A stretch of DNA of 64,000 nt from Begonia masoniana. Lineage: Eukaryota; Streptophyta; Magnoliopsida; Cucurbitales; Begoniaceae. Where the stretch lies: positions 48,773,259-48,837,258 of the forward strand of contig CM039503.1 in NCBI GenBank assembly GCA_022432975.1. The letters run 5' to 3'. The notes under the pieces were generated by a model that saw only the letters and a program-made list of their open reading frames with translations, was not told the origin of the DNA and did not search any database. Below, in pieces: positions 11,184 through 22,736 of this stretch (position 1 is the first letter of the stretch; each line of letters starts with the position of its first letter). The translations under genes were made by a program, and so were the position numbers.

Positions 11184-12041
11184 TCACTTCAGAATCTTTT
11201 TTTTCACCACTTCCTTCATTACTGGGTTTAGCCTTCTATGTTGCTCTATCGATGCACGGTATCCTTCTTCTAATAATATTTTATGCATGCAAATACTCGG
11301 ACTAATCCCTTTTATATCCTTTATTGTCCAGGCCAAAGCCTGTTTATGGTTTTTCAAAACATGTAATAGTTTTTGCTCCTGCGTGGTTGATAAAGCTGCT
11401 GAAATCACAACAGGAAATGTCTCTTTAAATCCCAGGAATGCATACTTTAAGTGAGAAGGTAACTGTTTAAGCTCTAATGTTGGTGCCTCTTCACTCGATG
11501 GCTGAAGAATTTCAGGGCTATCTTCTGTTCTGATTAATGCCTCAAACTGCCTCCTGTAACTTCGATAGAGTGGTTTTGTTTCTTTTGTCTTTATTTGTTC
11601 TGATATGCTGAAACAATCTTCCTCATCATAAGGGCATTTCATGGCCTTCAAAACATTGAAGGTGACCTGTTGGTCATTTACACTCATAGTAAGTTCACCG
11701 TTTTGCACGTCGATCAAAGTTCTTCTAGTAGCTAAAAATGGTCTTCCCAGGATGATAGGCACCTCACGATCTGCTTCATAATCTAATATTATAAAGTCTG
11801 CTGGGAAAATGAATTTGTCTACCTTTACGAGCACATCTTCGATCTTCCCTTGAGGATGAGTCAGCGAACGATCAGCAAGTTGCAGAGTCACAGTTGTGGG
11901 TCGAACTTCTCTAATTCCCAACTTCTTGAAAATCGACATAGGTATCAGAATAATACTTGCTCCCAGATCACATAGAGCTTTTCCAAAATAACTGTTGCCA
12001 ATCGTGCATGGAATGGTGAAACTGCCAGGATTTTTTAGCAT
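11184..12041 (-). pseudogene. Athila-like aspartic protease and start of reverse transcriptase
   Basis: This 285-residue open stretch begins LKNPGSFTIPCTIGN and contains the protease active-site region LCDLGASIILIP, where the catalytic motif is degenerate (DLG instead of DTG or DSG). ADFIILDYEADREVPIILGR and PFLATRRTLIDVQNGEL follow. It continues through the linker to KNHKQALAWTIKDIKGISP and HRRLNPVMKEVVKKKILK, the usual entry to RT, and ends at an in-frame stop. The upstream end is not the real start: the frame is cut at about 12041 by the truncated LTR, and roughly a hundred codons linking it to gag are missing. Confidence 0.85.
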
Positions 12042-13586
12042 GGTGAGGATTGAACATATTGAAACAGCTATGTGAATCAGTTTTACTGTTAATGGAAATA
12101 ATCCGCCCCTTAATGAGACAGTGGATATTTATACTTTGGAAGAGTTGATCCAACTTCCAATTTCATAGGGGGATCTGAACATGTGAATCAGATTTACTGT
12201 TAAGGGAATTAATCCGCCCCTTAATGAGTCAGTGGATGTATATACTTTGGGAGAATTGATCCAACTCCCAATTTCACAGGGGGATCTGAACAGAAACGAA
12301 GCATGAACAACTGAGTTGAGAAAGTAGAAACTGCATGTCTAGGAATTCATATTTCAGTGTTTCATTTCATTACTGCTTTACTTACTTAGCATTAGGCTAA
12401 TAGATAAGTTTTGTGATGTAGGTGAAGAAGTCATTGCAGGTGTGTTTACTGAGTCTGCTGAGGACTAGACTGGTTGTGGAGTGCATCTTTGTAACAATCT
12501 GGCAGCTGATGAGGCGGTTTAACTGATGTCAGTTGGTGTGAAGGTTCAGTTGTCAACGTTTCAATTTTAGTGTGTTGAGTTTTCATGACAGTAGTGGTTT
12601 TCAATATTCCGAATACGATTTTTTTAGAGTTTTCTGATAATAGTATTTGGTTGGGCTTAAATGTTGATTTTACTGAATTTGAGTGATGTAAGGATTTGAA
12701 TTGTTCTAAATGGTTTCAGTGAAGTAAGCTTGTCCTTCTCACAGTTAGAGATGTTTTTGGATGGAATTTGAGTAGTTGAAATATTGTTCCACTTTTTGTT
12801 GAGTTTTCTGAAGTTACTTCGGGTCAGGGGTTTTTGAAAGTCTTGAGTAAAGTTTGCAAGTTCAATCATCGGTGAGTGGAGTTCACTGGTGGATGTTGTG
12901 TGTGTGAATCGAATCATCCGGCTGACGTCACTGGCTGATGTCGAGTATTTTACTCACCGGATGATGTCGAGTATTTTACTCACCGGTGGATGTCGTGTGA
13001 TAATCCACCGGAAGATGTAGGAAGTGTTTTTCGTTTAGTGACCGGTGGATGTCGTGTGTTCATCTACCGGAAGATGTAGAAAGTGTTTTGTCGTTTAGTG
13101 ACCGGTGGATGTCGTGTGTTAATCCACCGGAAGATGTAGGAAGTGTTTTGTCGTCTAGTCACTGGTGGGTGCAGTATAACGTCGATCATCCGGCTGACGT
13201 CACCGGAAGATGTAGAGAATATTTTGTCGTTTTGTCACCGGATGATGTCTTCTATTTTCTGCTTCAGCCCTTTTTGTTGACTTGTTCAACGGGCGATGCG
13301 TTTGACTTTTGAAACTTTTGAAGTATTTTGCAATTTAAATCTTTATTCTTTTTACTGAGTATTTCTTAGCATTTCAACTGATTAATCAATCATCGTACAA
13401 TAGTTTTGTTTAACTCTATTTTTACTCAAATGATTTCCGCTGCAAGATTTTAAATGTCTGAGGTTTTAGAAAAAAAAAAATATCAAATTATGACTTTCGA
13501 GCGAAGTTTCAAATTTGAACCAGAGTTTCCGAGTCATGTGCAATTTTTGTGTAACGAACCGGGTTCTGAAAGTTCGGGGCGTTACA
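12036..13586 (+). mobile_element. 5'-truncated LTR of the chromovirus-type family
   Basis: From GCATGGTGAGGATTGAACAT onward it aligns with the solo LTR from about 4470 to its end and finishes GGGGCGTTACA. The first roughly 670 bp of the LTR and the adjacent Athila gag-protease linker are both absent, so one deletion removed both after insertion. No second target duplication survives. It has the 105-bp tandem block, three 60-bp repeats and the ATCGG-type motif cluster. Confidence 0.85.
12978..13160 (+). repeat. Three 60-bp tandem repeats with internal hairpins
   Basis: Three consecutive 60-bp units each contain CCGGTGGATG, a short spacer, ATCCACCGG (or ATCTACCGG) and GAAGATGTAG...TCGTTTAGTGA. 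In two units CCGGTGGAT and ATCCACCGG are exact inverted repeats 11-12 nt apart and could form a stem-loop. Confidence 0.8.
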
Positions 13587-15179
13587 GTCTTGGTTGTGTT
13601 TTTGTAATCTCTGAGGAAATAGTGGTGGCGGCTTCTGCATTCTTAACACCTCCTGCTGTTGCTGTGGTGATGCTATAGCATCAGTCGTTAGATTACTTTT
13701 TTCTCTTTCATCTGCTTCTTTTTGTTCAGCCACCTCATTTTGATTCCTGGAACTGTCTACTTTCTGTTGTTTCTTTGGGATTTCTAGCTCTCTTCCATTC
13801 TTCAAAACTATTGCCTTGCAATGTTCTTTTCCAAGCCTTTGTGGTACTTCTGTATCACTAGGTAATTGTCTCATATTTCTCGTGCTTAAAGACTGAGCCA
13901 GCTGCCCCATTTGTGTTTTCATATTTTTCATAGACACAGCCAAGTTTTGTAAGATCACGTCTGTCTTAGCAGCATATTCTCTAGCAAAGCTCTCTGGCTG
14001 CTTCTGATGCATTGAGGTTTGGGTAGGCTATGAGAAACCTTGCTTATAGTTTTCTACAGATCTATTTTGTGCAGTGGCATTCTGCTACTGTGAATTCCAT
14101 TGAAAATTTGGATGCTGCTTCCAGCCAGGATTATAGGTTTGTGAGTAAGGGTTATTGTTCCTATTATATCCCACGTAATTGGCAGACTTTGGGTTGGTGG
14201 GATATGAGTTGTCATCGTGATTCTCCCCACAGAAAATACAGGAAACTTCTCTAATTGTCGGCTTAGAAGGTTTGTTCATCGCCTTCATTGCATTTTCCAG
14301 CACAGCAATCTTTGCATTTAATGCAGTCATGTTATCTAAATCATAAATCCCAGATGTGCGCCTTGTAGATTGAGTTCTGTCCGAAGGCCACTGGTAGTTG
14401 TTTACTGCCATTCTCTCTAGCAAGTCATAAGCTTCGTTGAAGGATTTAGAAAGAAGCATACTGTTTGCTGCAGCATCAATAATCGATCTTGTTTGGCCAT
14501 TTAATCCATTATAAAACGTTTCCAACTGAATCCAGTGTGGTATCCCATGGTTGGGGCGCTCCTCAATAATTCTTTAAATCTGTCCCAAGCTTCGTACAGT
14601 GACTCGCCATCCTTTTGCAGAAAGCTGGTGATCTCGTTTCTCATTCTCGTATTCCTCACTGGTGGATGGTACTTCATAATGAACTTCTTTGCGAGATCTC
14701 TCCATGTGGTGATGGTGTCTGAAGGAATATTGTTCAACCAGTCTCTCGCTCTGTCTCTTAAAGAATAGGTAAAGAGCTTGAGCCTTAATGCTTCAGTGGA
14801 AACTCCAAGAAAGTTGAAAGAGTCACTAACTTCTCCAAAAACTTTAAGATGACGGTGCGGGTTGTCAGTAACCATTCCACAGAACTGCCCGATTGTTTGA
14901 AGCATCGAACATCACCGGTTTAAACTCGAATCTAATCACTCGAAGGTCTGGTCTCACAATACCAGGGTTTAGATCATTAAGAGTGGGGATGACAAAGTCT
15001 TGGATAGATCTGTCTCTGTCATCGATAATGTGTTCGGCGTTATTTCTTTCTTCCTATAGATTAGCCATATTATCTCCTCCAAAAATAGGTTGTTGCTGCT
15101 GTCTTCTTCTTGCTCGAAATGTTCGTTCAATTTATGGATCTATGGGTACAAAATCCTGATCGTTTTCTTCGTCAGGCAT
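13587..15179 (-). pseudogene. Athila-like gag
   Basis: This is the structural coat protein of the retrotransposon particle. The start is taken at ATG 15177-15179 (MPDEENDQDFVPIDP), about 75 bp beyond the primer-binding site, which fits Athila. The retrotransposon-gag core is clear at 14905-14501: FCGMVTDNPHRHLKVF, LRLKLFTYSLRDRARDWLNN and TWRDLAKKFIMKYHPP. It continues with FYNGLNGQTRSIIDAAANS and a CIFCGENHDDNSYP finger-like stretch near 14230. The C-terminal piece includes PPPLFPQRLQKHNQD, where the frame runs into the LTR that ends at 13586. At least two stops (TAA at 15132-15134 and a TAG near 15063) and two frameshifts are seen. Confidence 0.85.
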
Positions 15180-15255
15180 TAAGCACGTAAACCTGAAAAG
15201 GAAATAAATAAAAACAAATATAAAAATTATAGAAAAATAAAATAATTAAGAAATA

Positions 15256-15273
15256 TCCCCGGCAACGGCGCCA
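15256..15273 (-). other. Primer-binding site for tRNA-Asp
   Basis: On the minus strand TGGCGCCGTTGCCGGGGA is an 18-nt complement to the 3' end of plant tRNA-Asp. It lies 6 nt after the LTR end ATCACTAACA. A tRNA-Asp primer is common in Athila/Tat elements. Confidence 0.9.
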
Positions 15274-15279
15274 AAAACT

Positions 15280-15906
15280 TGTTAGTGATTTTCTACACCC
15301 TAACGCAAGTACACGTGTCGCTAACGAAGTAATATAAAGTAAGTAAAAGTCGATCCCACGAGGATATTTTTAATCAAATTAATCTTGCTATAATTTTTTA
15401 TAAAATAAATATGAAAATATTGAAATTAAATAAATAGTAAGGAATGATGAATTAAAATTATTCAAAATTAAATAAGACTAAAAATGGAAATGATTTTAAA
15501 AAGTAATTATGGGAAAAATTTTGGTTATGGTTTATTTCCTCTTTACATGCAATTATTACTGATGCTACAGCAATGCTACAGCATTAGTCACAGAACAGCA
15601 AGAATTTATAATACTTCTAGAGTTCCGTCGAATTGCCTAGACAAATTCGATTCAGAATTTTCTTTTTGACTTTGAAAAGATAAAAACTTAATCTAAATTT
15701 TCATGTAAACCTATTCTTAACGCCAAATAAATTAATGTTGCTACTTTGCAACAATTTTAATTTATTCAATTACTCATGCATCTCCAATTCCTATTTACCT
15801 ATCGATACAATAGGAATATGTGAAAACAAATTTGCTTATCGACACAATTCGTATTATGCAATAAAAATCATGAGCAATCGTTCAGTGAAAAATACGTAGC
15901 ATTCAT
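15280..15906 (-). repeat. 5' LTR of the Athila-like element, inner part
   Basis: On the minus strand this is the last 0.63 kb of the LTR, ending ATCACTAACA before the primer site. It includes the conserved GTGTACTTGCGTTAGGGTG and TCGTGGGATCGAC stretches. The LTR continues at 24896-25838, interrupted by the chromovirus at 15907-24890. Confidence 0.85.
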
Positions 15907-18068
15907 TGTAACGCCCCGGGTTTTTTAAACTCAGTTCGTTATTCATAAACCTGAACATAATTAGGAAATTTCGGACCAAATATAAAACTTCGCTCGAAAG
16001 TCAAATTTGAACGTTTGCTAAAAACATAAAATCTTGCAGCGGAAAATTTTTTGAGCAAAACAAAGATAAGTAAAACTATAAAACAGTGTCCGAATAATCA
16101 GTTAAAAATATTAAAAAAAGAATTCGGCCAGGAAGAAATGAAGGCTTATGTGTGAAATATTTAAAATTCATAAAAGTCAAACACATCATCCGCTGAACGA
16201 AGTCAACAAAAAGGGCAGAAACAAAACCGAAGGTTTCCACCGATGACGTCAGTCGGATGAATCGTTCATCCAACCTCTGCCGATCGCAAAATGACAAGTT
16301 TTGCTACTCGCATCTACTGATGACGTCAGCCGGATGATTCGTTCATCCAGCCTCTGCCGATCACAAGACGACAAATCTTTTACTCACGTCTTCAGAAAGA
16401 ACAAACTACGTATACCGACAACAAAACGACAAAACTTCTACTACATCATCTGATAGGTTTAATACCCGATATCCACCGATCACTAAACGACAAAACTTCT
16501 ACTACATCATCCGATAGGTTTAATACCCGACATCCACCGGTCACTAAACGACAAAACTTCTACTGAAGACATCTTCCGGTGACGTCAGTCGGATGATTCA
16601 ATCCTTCAACATCTGCCGGTGGGCAAAACACCCAACTGCTATCGATAGACAACATCTACCGATAGAGAACAGAGCAACATTTCAACTACTCTTTTGCTAT
16701 ATCACACAACTCTAACTATAGAAAGGAATTTGCTTACTTCACTGAAACCATTCAGAACCAACCCAAATCCTCACATTTACTCAAAAATCCAGTAAGAGCT
16801 AACGTTAAAACCAACAGAGTACTATTATCAGAAAAGTCTCACCAACGTATTCAAAAACATTAAAACCGCTTCTGTTATTAGAAAACTCAACAAAACTTAA
16901 AATGAATCATGGTTCACTAAACCTTCTCATCTACTGACACCAGTTAAACCGCCTCATCAGAATCACCAATCCGTGGCATTGAAGTGCTCCCCCAACGGCC
17001 TAACCCTCAACATGTTCAGAGAACACACCTTCTGATGCTTCTTCACCTACATCACAAAACTCATCTATTAGCCTAATGCTAAGTAAGTAAAGCAATAATG
17101 AAATGGAATGCTGAAACATAAATTCCTAAACATGCTGTTTCTACTTTCTCATCTCAGTTGCATATGTATTCGTTTCTGATCTGATCCCCCTGTGAAATTG
17201 GGAGTTGGATCACTTCTCCCAAAGTCATACATCCTCTCTATTGATTAAGGGGCGGATTAGTTCCTTTAACAACTGTTCAGATCCCCCTGTGAAATTGGCG
17301 TTTGGATCACTTCCCCCAAAGTCATACATCCTCTCTCTTGATTAAAGGGCGGATTAGTTCCCTTAACAACTGTTACAATCTGTTCATTCCTTACCATGCC
17401 ATTTCATGTAAATTCATTTTCGCATAATTTTCAAAATATGATGCATGACATAAAAACATATTCAAGCATGCACAACCCTACTGTTTTGTGATGTAGGCCC
17501 GAAGACATAAACATACTCTACTTACCTGGTCTCCGGGAAATTGCTCGGCTGTAAGTTGTCTTAGAAGCTCACACACCTAGAGTCACAACAGAGCATCAAT
17601 CAAACTTTCACTAAGCTCCACCAGAAATCAACCAGAAATTTAAGAAAACTAGTTTGAAACCCTGCTACTCGTGCATTCCCAATTATCACCAATAACCCGA
17701 ACCTACTCTCACTCGCAGCATCTTAGAAATCCTCACATTGCACTCCCTCGGTCATCTAACTACTAAAACATAAGAAAATGAGGAAAACGTACCTAGGTTG
17801 AAGGAAAATTGGGCGAGGGAATCACCTAGAGGGCTCTGCTGCTTGAGCTGAAAACTGAGGGAAAAATAGGGGAAATAGTGGCGGCTACAGTGCATTAATC
17901 ACAAAGTCTCTTTCCTTAAATAGGTTATCCATTATAAGTTCTCAATTTACCACTATGCCCTTACATAGTCACCCATTAACCTAATTAATATTTCCCTCAA
18001 TTTTCTCCACAACATGCTTACTATTAAATAACGGAATAGAAATTGGTTTAATAGAACCGGGTGTTACA
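15907..18068 (-). repeat. 3' LTR of the chromovirus
   Basis: On the minus strand it starts TGTAACACCCGG at 18068 and ends CCGGGGCGTTACA at 15907. It has the TATA-like CCTTAAATA complement at 17914-17922, the GTAGCCGCCACT leader, and a donor ACCAG|GTAAGTAG with an acceptor TGATGTAG|GTG. The ATCGGNNGATG cluster lies at 16160-16690. Confidence 0.9.
16160..16690 (-). repeat. Cluster of CATCNNCCGAT motifs with TGACGTCA sites
   Basis: On the plus strand CATCCACCGATCAC, CATCCGATAGG, CCACCGATGACGTCAG and variants recur at irregular 20-70 bp spacing, with repeated AAACGACAAAACTTCTAC between them. The GATGACGTCAGNCGGATGA block occurs three times. Confidence 0.85.
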
Positions 18069-18070
18069 AT

Positions 18071-18081
18071 CTACCCTCCTT
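18071..18081 (-). other. Polypurine tract of the chromovirus
   Basis: The minus strand reads AAGGAGGGTAG immediately before the 3' LTR start TGTAACACC. Confidence 0.75.
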
Positions 18082-18103
18082 AAAAGAATTTTGTCCCCAA
18101 AAT

Positions 18104-18376
18104 TTAGTACCTGAACAGTTCTGGATGTTGGTCCATCATGTTCTGCTGGCGCTCCCAAGTTGTCTCCTCCACATTCTGGTTGTGCCATAAGACTTTTACT
18201 AATAGAACTTCTTTGTTGCGCAACACCTTTACTTCATAGTCTAGGATTTTCACTGGTTTCTCCTCATAGGTAAGGGTAGAATGAATTTCAATGTTCTGCT
18301 GTTCCACAATTTGTGATGGATCTCGTACACACTTCTTCAACATAGATACATTGAACACATTATGGATTCCTTCCAT
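18104..18376 (-). pseudogene. Chromodomain at the end of chromovirus integrase
   Basis: Such chromodomains direct integration by binding modified histones. This open piece begins EGIHNVFNVSMLKKCVRDPS, the tail of integrase, and continues LTYEEKPVKILDYEVKVLRN, then VLLVKVLWHNQNVEETTWE and HPELFRY. The aromatic and acidic residues of a plant chromovirus chromodomain (Y..EKP..IL, W, EETTWE) are present. It is joined to the upstream integrase through a frameshift around 18375-18440, so it is not in frame with the rest of the polyprotein. Confidence 0.85.
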
Positions 18377-19078
18377 AGAGGTGGGTAGCTGTAACTCGTA
18401 AGCTGCCTTCCCGATCCTTTTTAAGATTGAAAAGAATAAATATGAGATTCAACTTGCCTCTCTTACCAAATCTCACAACTCCCTTGAATGGTGATACCTT
18501 AAGAAAGACTTCATCACCTACCTCAAACTCCAATTCTCTACGTCTTTTATCAGCATAGTTTTTCTGTCGGCTCTGAGATGTCAAAATCCGCTGGCGGATG
18601 AGGGCAACCTTCTCAACAGTTAGTTGCACAATGTCAGGACCAAGCAACTGTGCTTCACCAACTTCATCCCAGTACAAAGGTGATCTACATTTTCGCCCAT
18701 ACAAGGCCTCATAAGGTGTCATTCCTATTGTTGCCTGAAAACTGTTATTATAGGAAAACTCTACCAATGACAAATATTTACTCCAAGATCCTTGAAAATC
18801 TAAAACACATGCACAGAGCATATCTTCTAAGGTCTGAATAGTTCTCTCAGATTGTCTATCTGTTTGAGGGTGAAAGGCTGTGCTAAAGTTGAGTTGTGTT
18901 CCCATAGCCTTGTGCAAACTTTTCCAAAACTTAGATGTGAATCGAGAATCTCGGTCTGAAACTATGGTACTTGGAACTCCATGTAACCTAACAACCTCCT
19001 GCACATACAAACCAGCAAGTTGATCCATCAAGTATGTCATCCTCATTGGCAGAAAGTGGGCAGATTTAGTTAATCGAT
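18360..19078 (-). pseudogene. Chromovirus integrase core
   Basis: This is the catalytic half of integrase. It contains VPSTIVSDRDSRFTSKFWKS with the second catalytic aspartate, STAFHPQTDRQSERTIQTLE with the glutamate, the YNNSFQATIGMTPYEALYGR signature, and then the C-terminal GDEVFLKVSPFKGVVRFGKR. The upstream first aspartate lies across the stop at 19087-19089, in [17 protein letters not shown], with IVDRLTKSAHFLP beyond the stop. The frame is lost after GKLN, before the chromodomain. Confidence 0.85.
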
Positions 19079-19088
19079 CAACTATTAG

Positions 19089-20312
19089 CTAGATTGCATC
19101 ATGTCCCTTTGCTGTTCTAGGCAATCCCACAACAAAGTCCATTGTTATTTGTTCCCATTTCCATTCAGGAACTGGTAAATGTTGTAATGTTCCTGAGGGT
19201 CTCTGATGCTCAGCTTTAATCTGCTGACAACACAAACATGATCCTACATACTCTACCACACACCTTTTCATACTTGGCCACCAATAATGCTGTTTAAGAT
19301 CCTTGTACATCTTTGTACTCCCAGGGTGAACAGAGAATCTAGAAGAATGTGCTTCAGAAAGAATTTCATCTCGAAGTTCTTTTATGGCAGGAACAAACCA
19401 TCTATATCTAAACTTAAGGATTCCATCAGCAGAATAGTTAAAATCTGATTTGTCCGTAGAATCCATGCTTAACTTGTACTTGTTGCATTCTACATCACTT
19501 ACCTGGGCTTCCTTTATTCTTTCAAGAATGGTAGGTCTTAAGGATATTGCAGTAAGCATGGCTGACACACTGTGCACTGCTTCTAGATTAAACCTTTGGT
19601 ATTCAGACTCTAAGGCTAATGGTACATCAAGAATCAAGGCTGAGGCTGAAGTTGTCACTCTACTCAAGGCATCTGCCACAACATTTGCTTTGCCAGAATG
19701 ATATTTAATCTCAAAATCATAATCCTTTACAAATTGCAACCAACGACGTTGCCTCATATTTAATTCCTTTTGTATGAAGATATATTTCAGACTTTTATGG
19801 TCCGAAAATATATCACAAGTTTGTCCATACAGGTAGTGCCTCCAAATCTTAAGTGCGAATACTACTGCAGCTAATTTCAAGTCATGAGTAGGGTAATTCT
19901 TCTCATGTGTTTTCAACTGCCTAGAGGTATAAGCTATTACCTTCCCCACTTGCATCAAGACACAGCCAAGTCCAATCTTGGATGCATCACAGTAAATGCT
20001 GAATTTACCATCATCAATAGGAAGGGTCAAAATTGGACCATTGGTCAGTTTCTGTTTCAAGGTTTGAAAAATATGCTCACATTTGTCAGTCCATATATAC
20101 TTCACATTTTTCCTTGTTAACTTAGTAAGGGGTGGAGCAATCTTCGAAAATCCCTCAATGAACTTTTTATAATATCCTGCTAGTCCAAGAAAACTCCTGA
20201 TATCTGTAGCATTCCTCGGTTGGGGCCATTCCTTAACTGCTTGAACCTTAGCTGGATCGACAGATATTCCGTCTCCAGAGATAACATGTCCTAAAAAGTG
20301 AACTTGGTCCAA
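19089..20312 (-). pseudogene. Chromovirus RT thumb, RNase H and integrase zinc domain
   Basis: This 407-residue open piece starts just after an in-frame TAG (20349-20351). Domains in order are the RT end ([37 protein letters not shown]), RNase H ([58 protein letters not shown]) and the integrase HHCC region ([20 protein letters not shown] then [16 protein letters not shown]). It ends at a stop after AKGHDAI. The coding quality is high apart from isolated nonsense changes, consistent with fairly recent loss. Confidence 0.9.
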
Positions 20313-20351
20313 CCAAAACTCACACTTAGAAAACTTGGCGTATAGTTGGTG

Positions 20352-20822
20352 CTATTTTAATACTTCTAACACCAAGGTCAGGTGCCTAGCATGCTCATCC
20401 TTGGAACGAGAATAGATTAAAATATCATCGATAAACACTATGACAAACTTATCTAAATACTCGTGAAACACTATATGCATAAGATCCATGAAGGCTGTCA
20501 GTGCATTTGTCAATCCAAAGGACATAACCAAAAACTCATAAAGTCCATACCTTGTGCGAAAGGCAGTCTTTGGAATATCTTCGGTTTTGACTTTTAGTTG
20601 GTAGTAACCTGACCTCAAATCAATCTTAGAGAAAACTCGTGCACCACGGAGTTGGTCAAATAGGTCATCAATCCTCGGTAATGGATACTTGTTCTTGACA
20701 GTTAACTTATTCAATTTCCTATAATCAATGCACATACGCATCAATCCATCTTTCTTTTTGATAAAGAGAACAAGTGCATTCCACGGTGAAAAGCTAGGGC
20801 GTATGAACCCTTTCTCCAACAT
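20352..20822 (-). pseudogene. Chromovirus reverse transcriptase core
   Basis: It carries [20 protein letters not shown], then [19 protein letters not shown], the catalytic [13 protein letters not shown] (FIDD codons at 20424-20435) and ends at an in-frame stop after VLEVLK. FIDD in place of YVDD is normal for plant chromoviruses. Two nonsense codons, one at 20853 and one at 20349-20351, bound this piece, so protease, RT and RNase H could not be made as one protein. Confidence 0.9.
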
Positions 20823-20852
20823 ATCCTCTAACTGCTTCTTTAATTCTCTAAG

Positions 20853-21722
20853 TTATGTTGGTGCTAATCTATATGGATTTTTAGACACAGGCTCAGCGCC
20901 GGGATAAACATCTACAACGAATTCAATTTCCCTATCTGGCGGAAAACCAGGAAGGTCATCTAGGAATACTTCTGGGAAATCTTGGACAACTAAGACATTT
21001 TGGGGAGTTGCTTTTCCTACTAGTTGTGTATCTAAAACACTGGCCAAGAAGCATAGGTACTCTCTGCATGGTGAGCGTCTACAATTTATAGAGGTCATAA
21101 CAGACATTTCCTTACTCTTCTTTAGAGTTTGGAAGGTATGTTTTAAACCACCAGGGGGTTGAAAACTAACTATTCTAGTCCTACAGTCGATTGTGGCATA
21201 ATGCTTAAACAGCCAATCCATTCCTAGGATTACATCAAATCCCATTATATCCATAATAATGAGGTTAGCAGGTAGGTTCATGTTTCCTACTAATACAGCA
21301 CTATCAAGCATCACTCGGTTAGAGTGCATGTGTTCACCAGAGGGTAATGCGACATTAAACACATGCTCAGTAGGGGTAAGCTTTACATCTAACTTATCAG
21401 CAAATGTAGATGCTATGAATGAATGTGTTGCACCAGAATCTATCAATGTAAAAGTGGGTAAAGAGTTGACCAGTATAGTACCTGACACAACAGCAGATTG
21501 TTCATCATCGCCCGACTCCATCATGGAGAACATCCTCGGTTTAACCATAGCAGGGCCACTCTTAGGAGCTGGGCAGTCTCTGCTAATATGGCCGACCTTG
21601 TTACAATTGTAGCATCTGGTGATTCTAGGCTTCGGGAACTCTTTGATCGTGTGTCCAACCTCCTCACAGTTGAAACACTTTCCAAAGCCCAATCTGCACT
21701 CGCCGGGTGGTACTTCAAGCAC
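20853..21722 (-). pseudogene. Chromovirus gag zinc fingers and aspartic protease
   Basis: Two CCHC-type knuckles open the piece: CFNCEEVGHTIKEFP, whose last cysteine is replaced, and the intact CYNCNKVGHISRDCP. These normally bind the packaged RNA. The protease follows with the active site FTLIDSGATHSFI, then [18 protein letters not shown]. It ends in the RT lead-in [20 protein letters not shown] at a stop codon after NPYRLAPT. The continuation in the next piece is in frame after the stop. Confidence 0.9.
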
Positions 21723-22582
21723 TTAGGATACTGGAGGAATTTCCTGACATTCTGTACCTTCCCTGTTGTTCCTTGGCTACTCTGGCCTTCACTAGGCCTC
21801 TTCATTCTCCTTTGTTGGTGTGGCTGGACCAACTTTTGTGGGACCTCTTTTGGTCAAGCACACTTCCTTTCAGCTTCTTCCACTTCCAGAGCAGTAGACA
21901 CAACTTCACTGAATGACAAGCCTTTAATACCACAAAATTTAACTCCTCAGTAAATTTTCGGCTTCAGCCCATGCACAAATTTGAACACCTTATCCTCGTC
22001 CCTGTGAGCAAAATGTCCAGCAAACCTGGACAGGGACTCGAATTGCCTACTGTACTCGGCCACAGACCCTGTTTACTTCAAGTTCAGAAATTTCAACTTC
22101 TTTGCAGTTTGAACAGTACTGTTGAAATACTTCTCGTAGAAAATGTCCTTGAATTGTAACCAAGACATCACCAAAACATCAGTGGTGGTCTCTATTGTTT
22201 CCCACCAGAGTTGAGCGTCACTAGCCAAATGAAACGTTGCCAACGTGACCTTGTCTCCTTCTCCAATGTTGGCGCACCTAAACATACTCTCAATCTTTCT
22301 AAGCCACCCTTCAGCAATAACCAGATCAGATGACTGTCCATCAAACGTAGGTGGTTGTAGCCTCCTGAATCTATCTCCATAATGTTCATTGCTAGAACTC
22401 GAGTTGGCACTTTCTTGTACCTCTCGGTTCAACAGCACTCCTAACTGATCAGACTGCTGACGCACTAGGTCTGTTTGCTGACGCACCAATTCTGTCAACT
22501 GCCTAATCACGCTAGAATCTTCTTCAGTTTTCAAGTTAGGCATCTCTCTTGGTACTCTTGGTCTTCCTGGTCGTCTAGCCAT
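21723..22582 (-). pseudogene. Chromovirus gag
   Basis: The first 169 residues are open from ATG 22582, which lies 136 bp from the primer site. They include repeated QQTDLVRQQSDQL, PPTFDGQSSDLVIAEGWLRK and LASDAQLWWETIETT, the usual chromovirus gag core, ending FYEKYFNSTVQTAKKLKFLN. Stop codons and a frameshift follow between about 22073 and 21830. The reading resumes with basic, glutamine-rich sequence leading to the zinc knuckles. The start is supported by its position and by homology with the gag of the element at 44863-53969. Confidence 0.85.
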
Positions 22583-22718
22583 TTTTTATTCTCCTGTTCA
22601 AGGTTAACTACTCCCATAAACATCTAATAACTAAGGTTAACATGAACACTTACAGTTGTTGGAGTACTCCCATGCGACGATCGGCACTGATGATTAATCT
22701 TTTGAATGGTTTAACTGA

Positions 22719-22733
22719 ATATCTCTGATACCA
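22719..22733 (-). other. Primer-binding site for initiator tRNA-Met
   Basis: The minus strand reads TGGTATCAGAGATAT three bases after the LTR end. The first eleven bases match the standard tRNA-iMet site, and the rest has drifted. Confidence 0.85.
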
Positions 22734-22736
22734 TAC

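Noticed and set aside
15256..15273. Possible tRNA gene
   Set aside because: Only the 18 nt complementary to the tRNA-Asp 3' end are present, and they sit next to an LTR as a primer-binding site. No cloverleaf surrounds it; the same holds for the tRNA-Met matches at 22719, 36829 and 40453.
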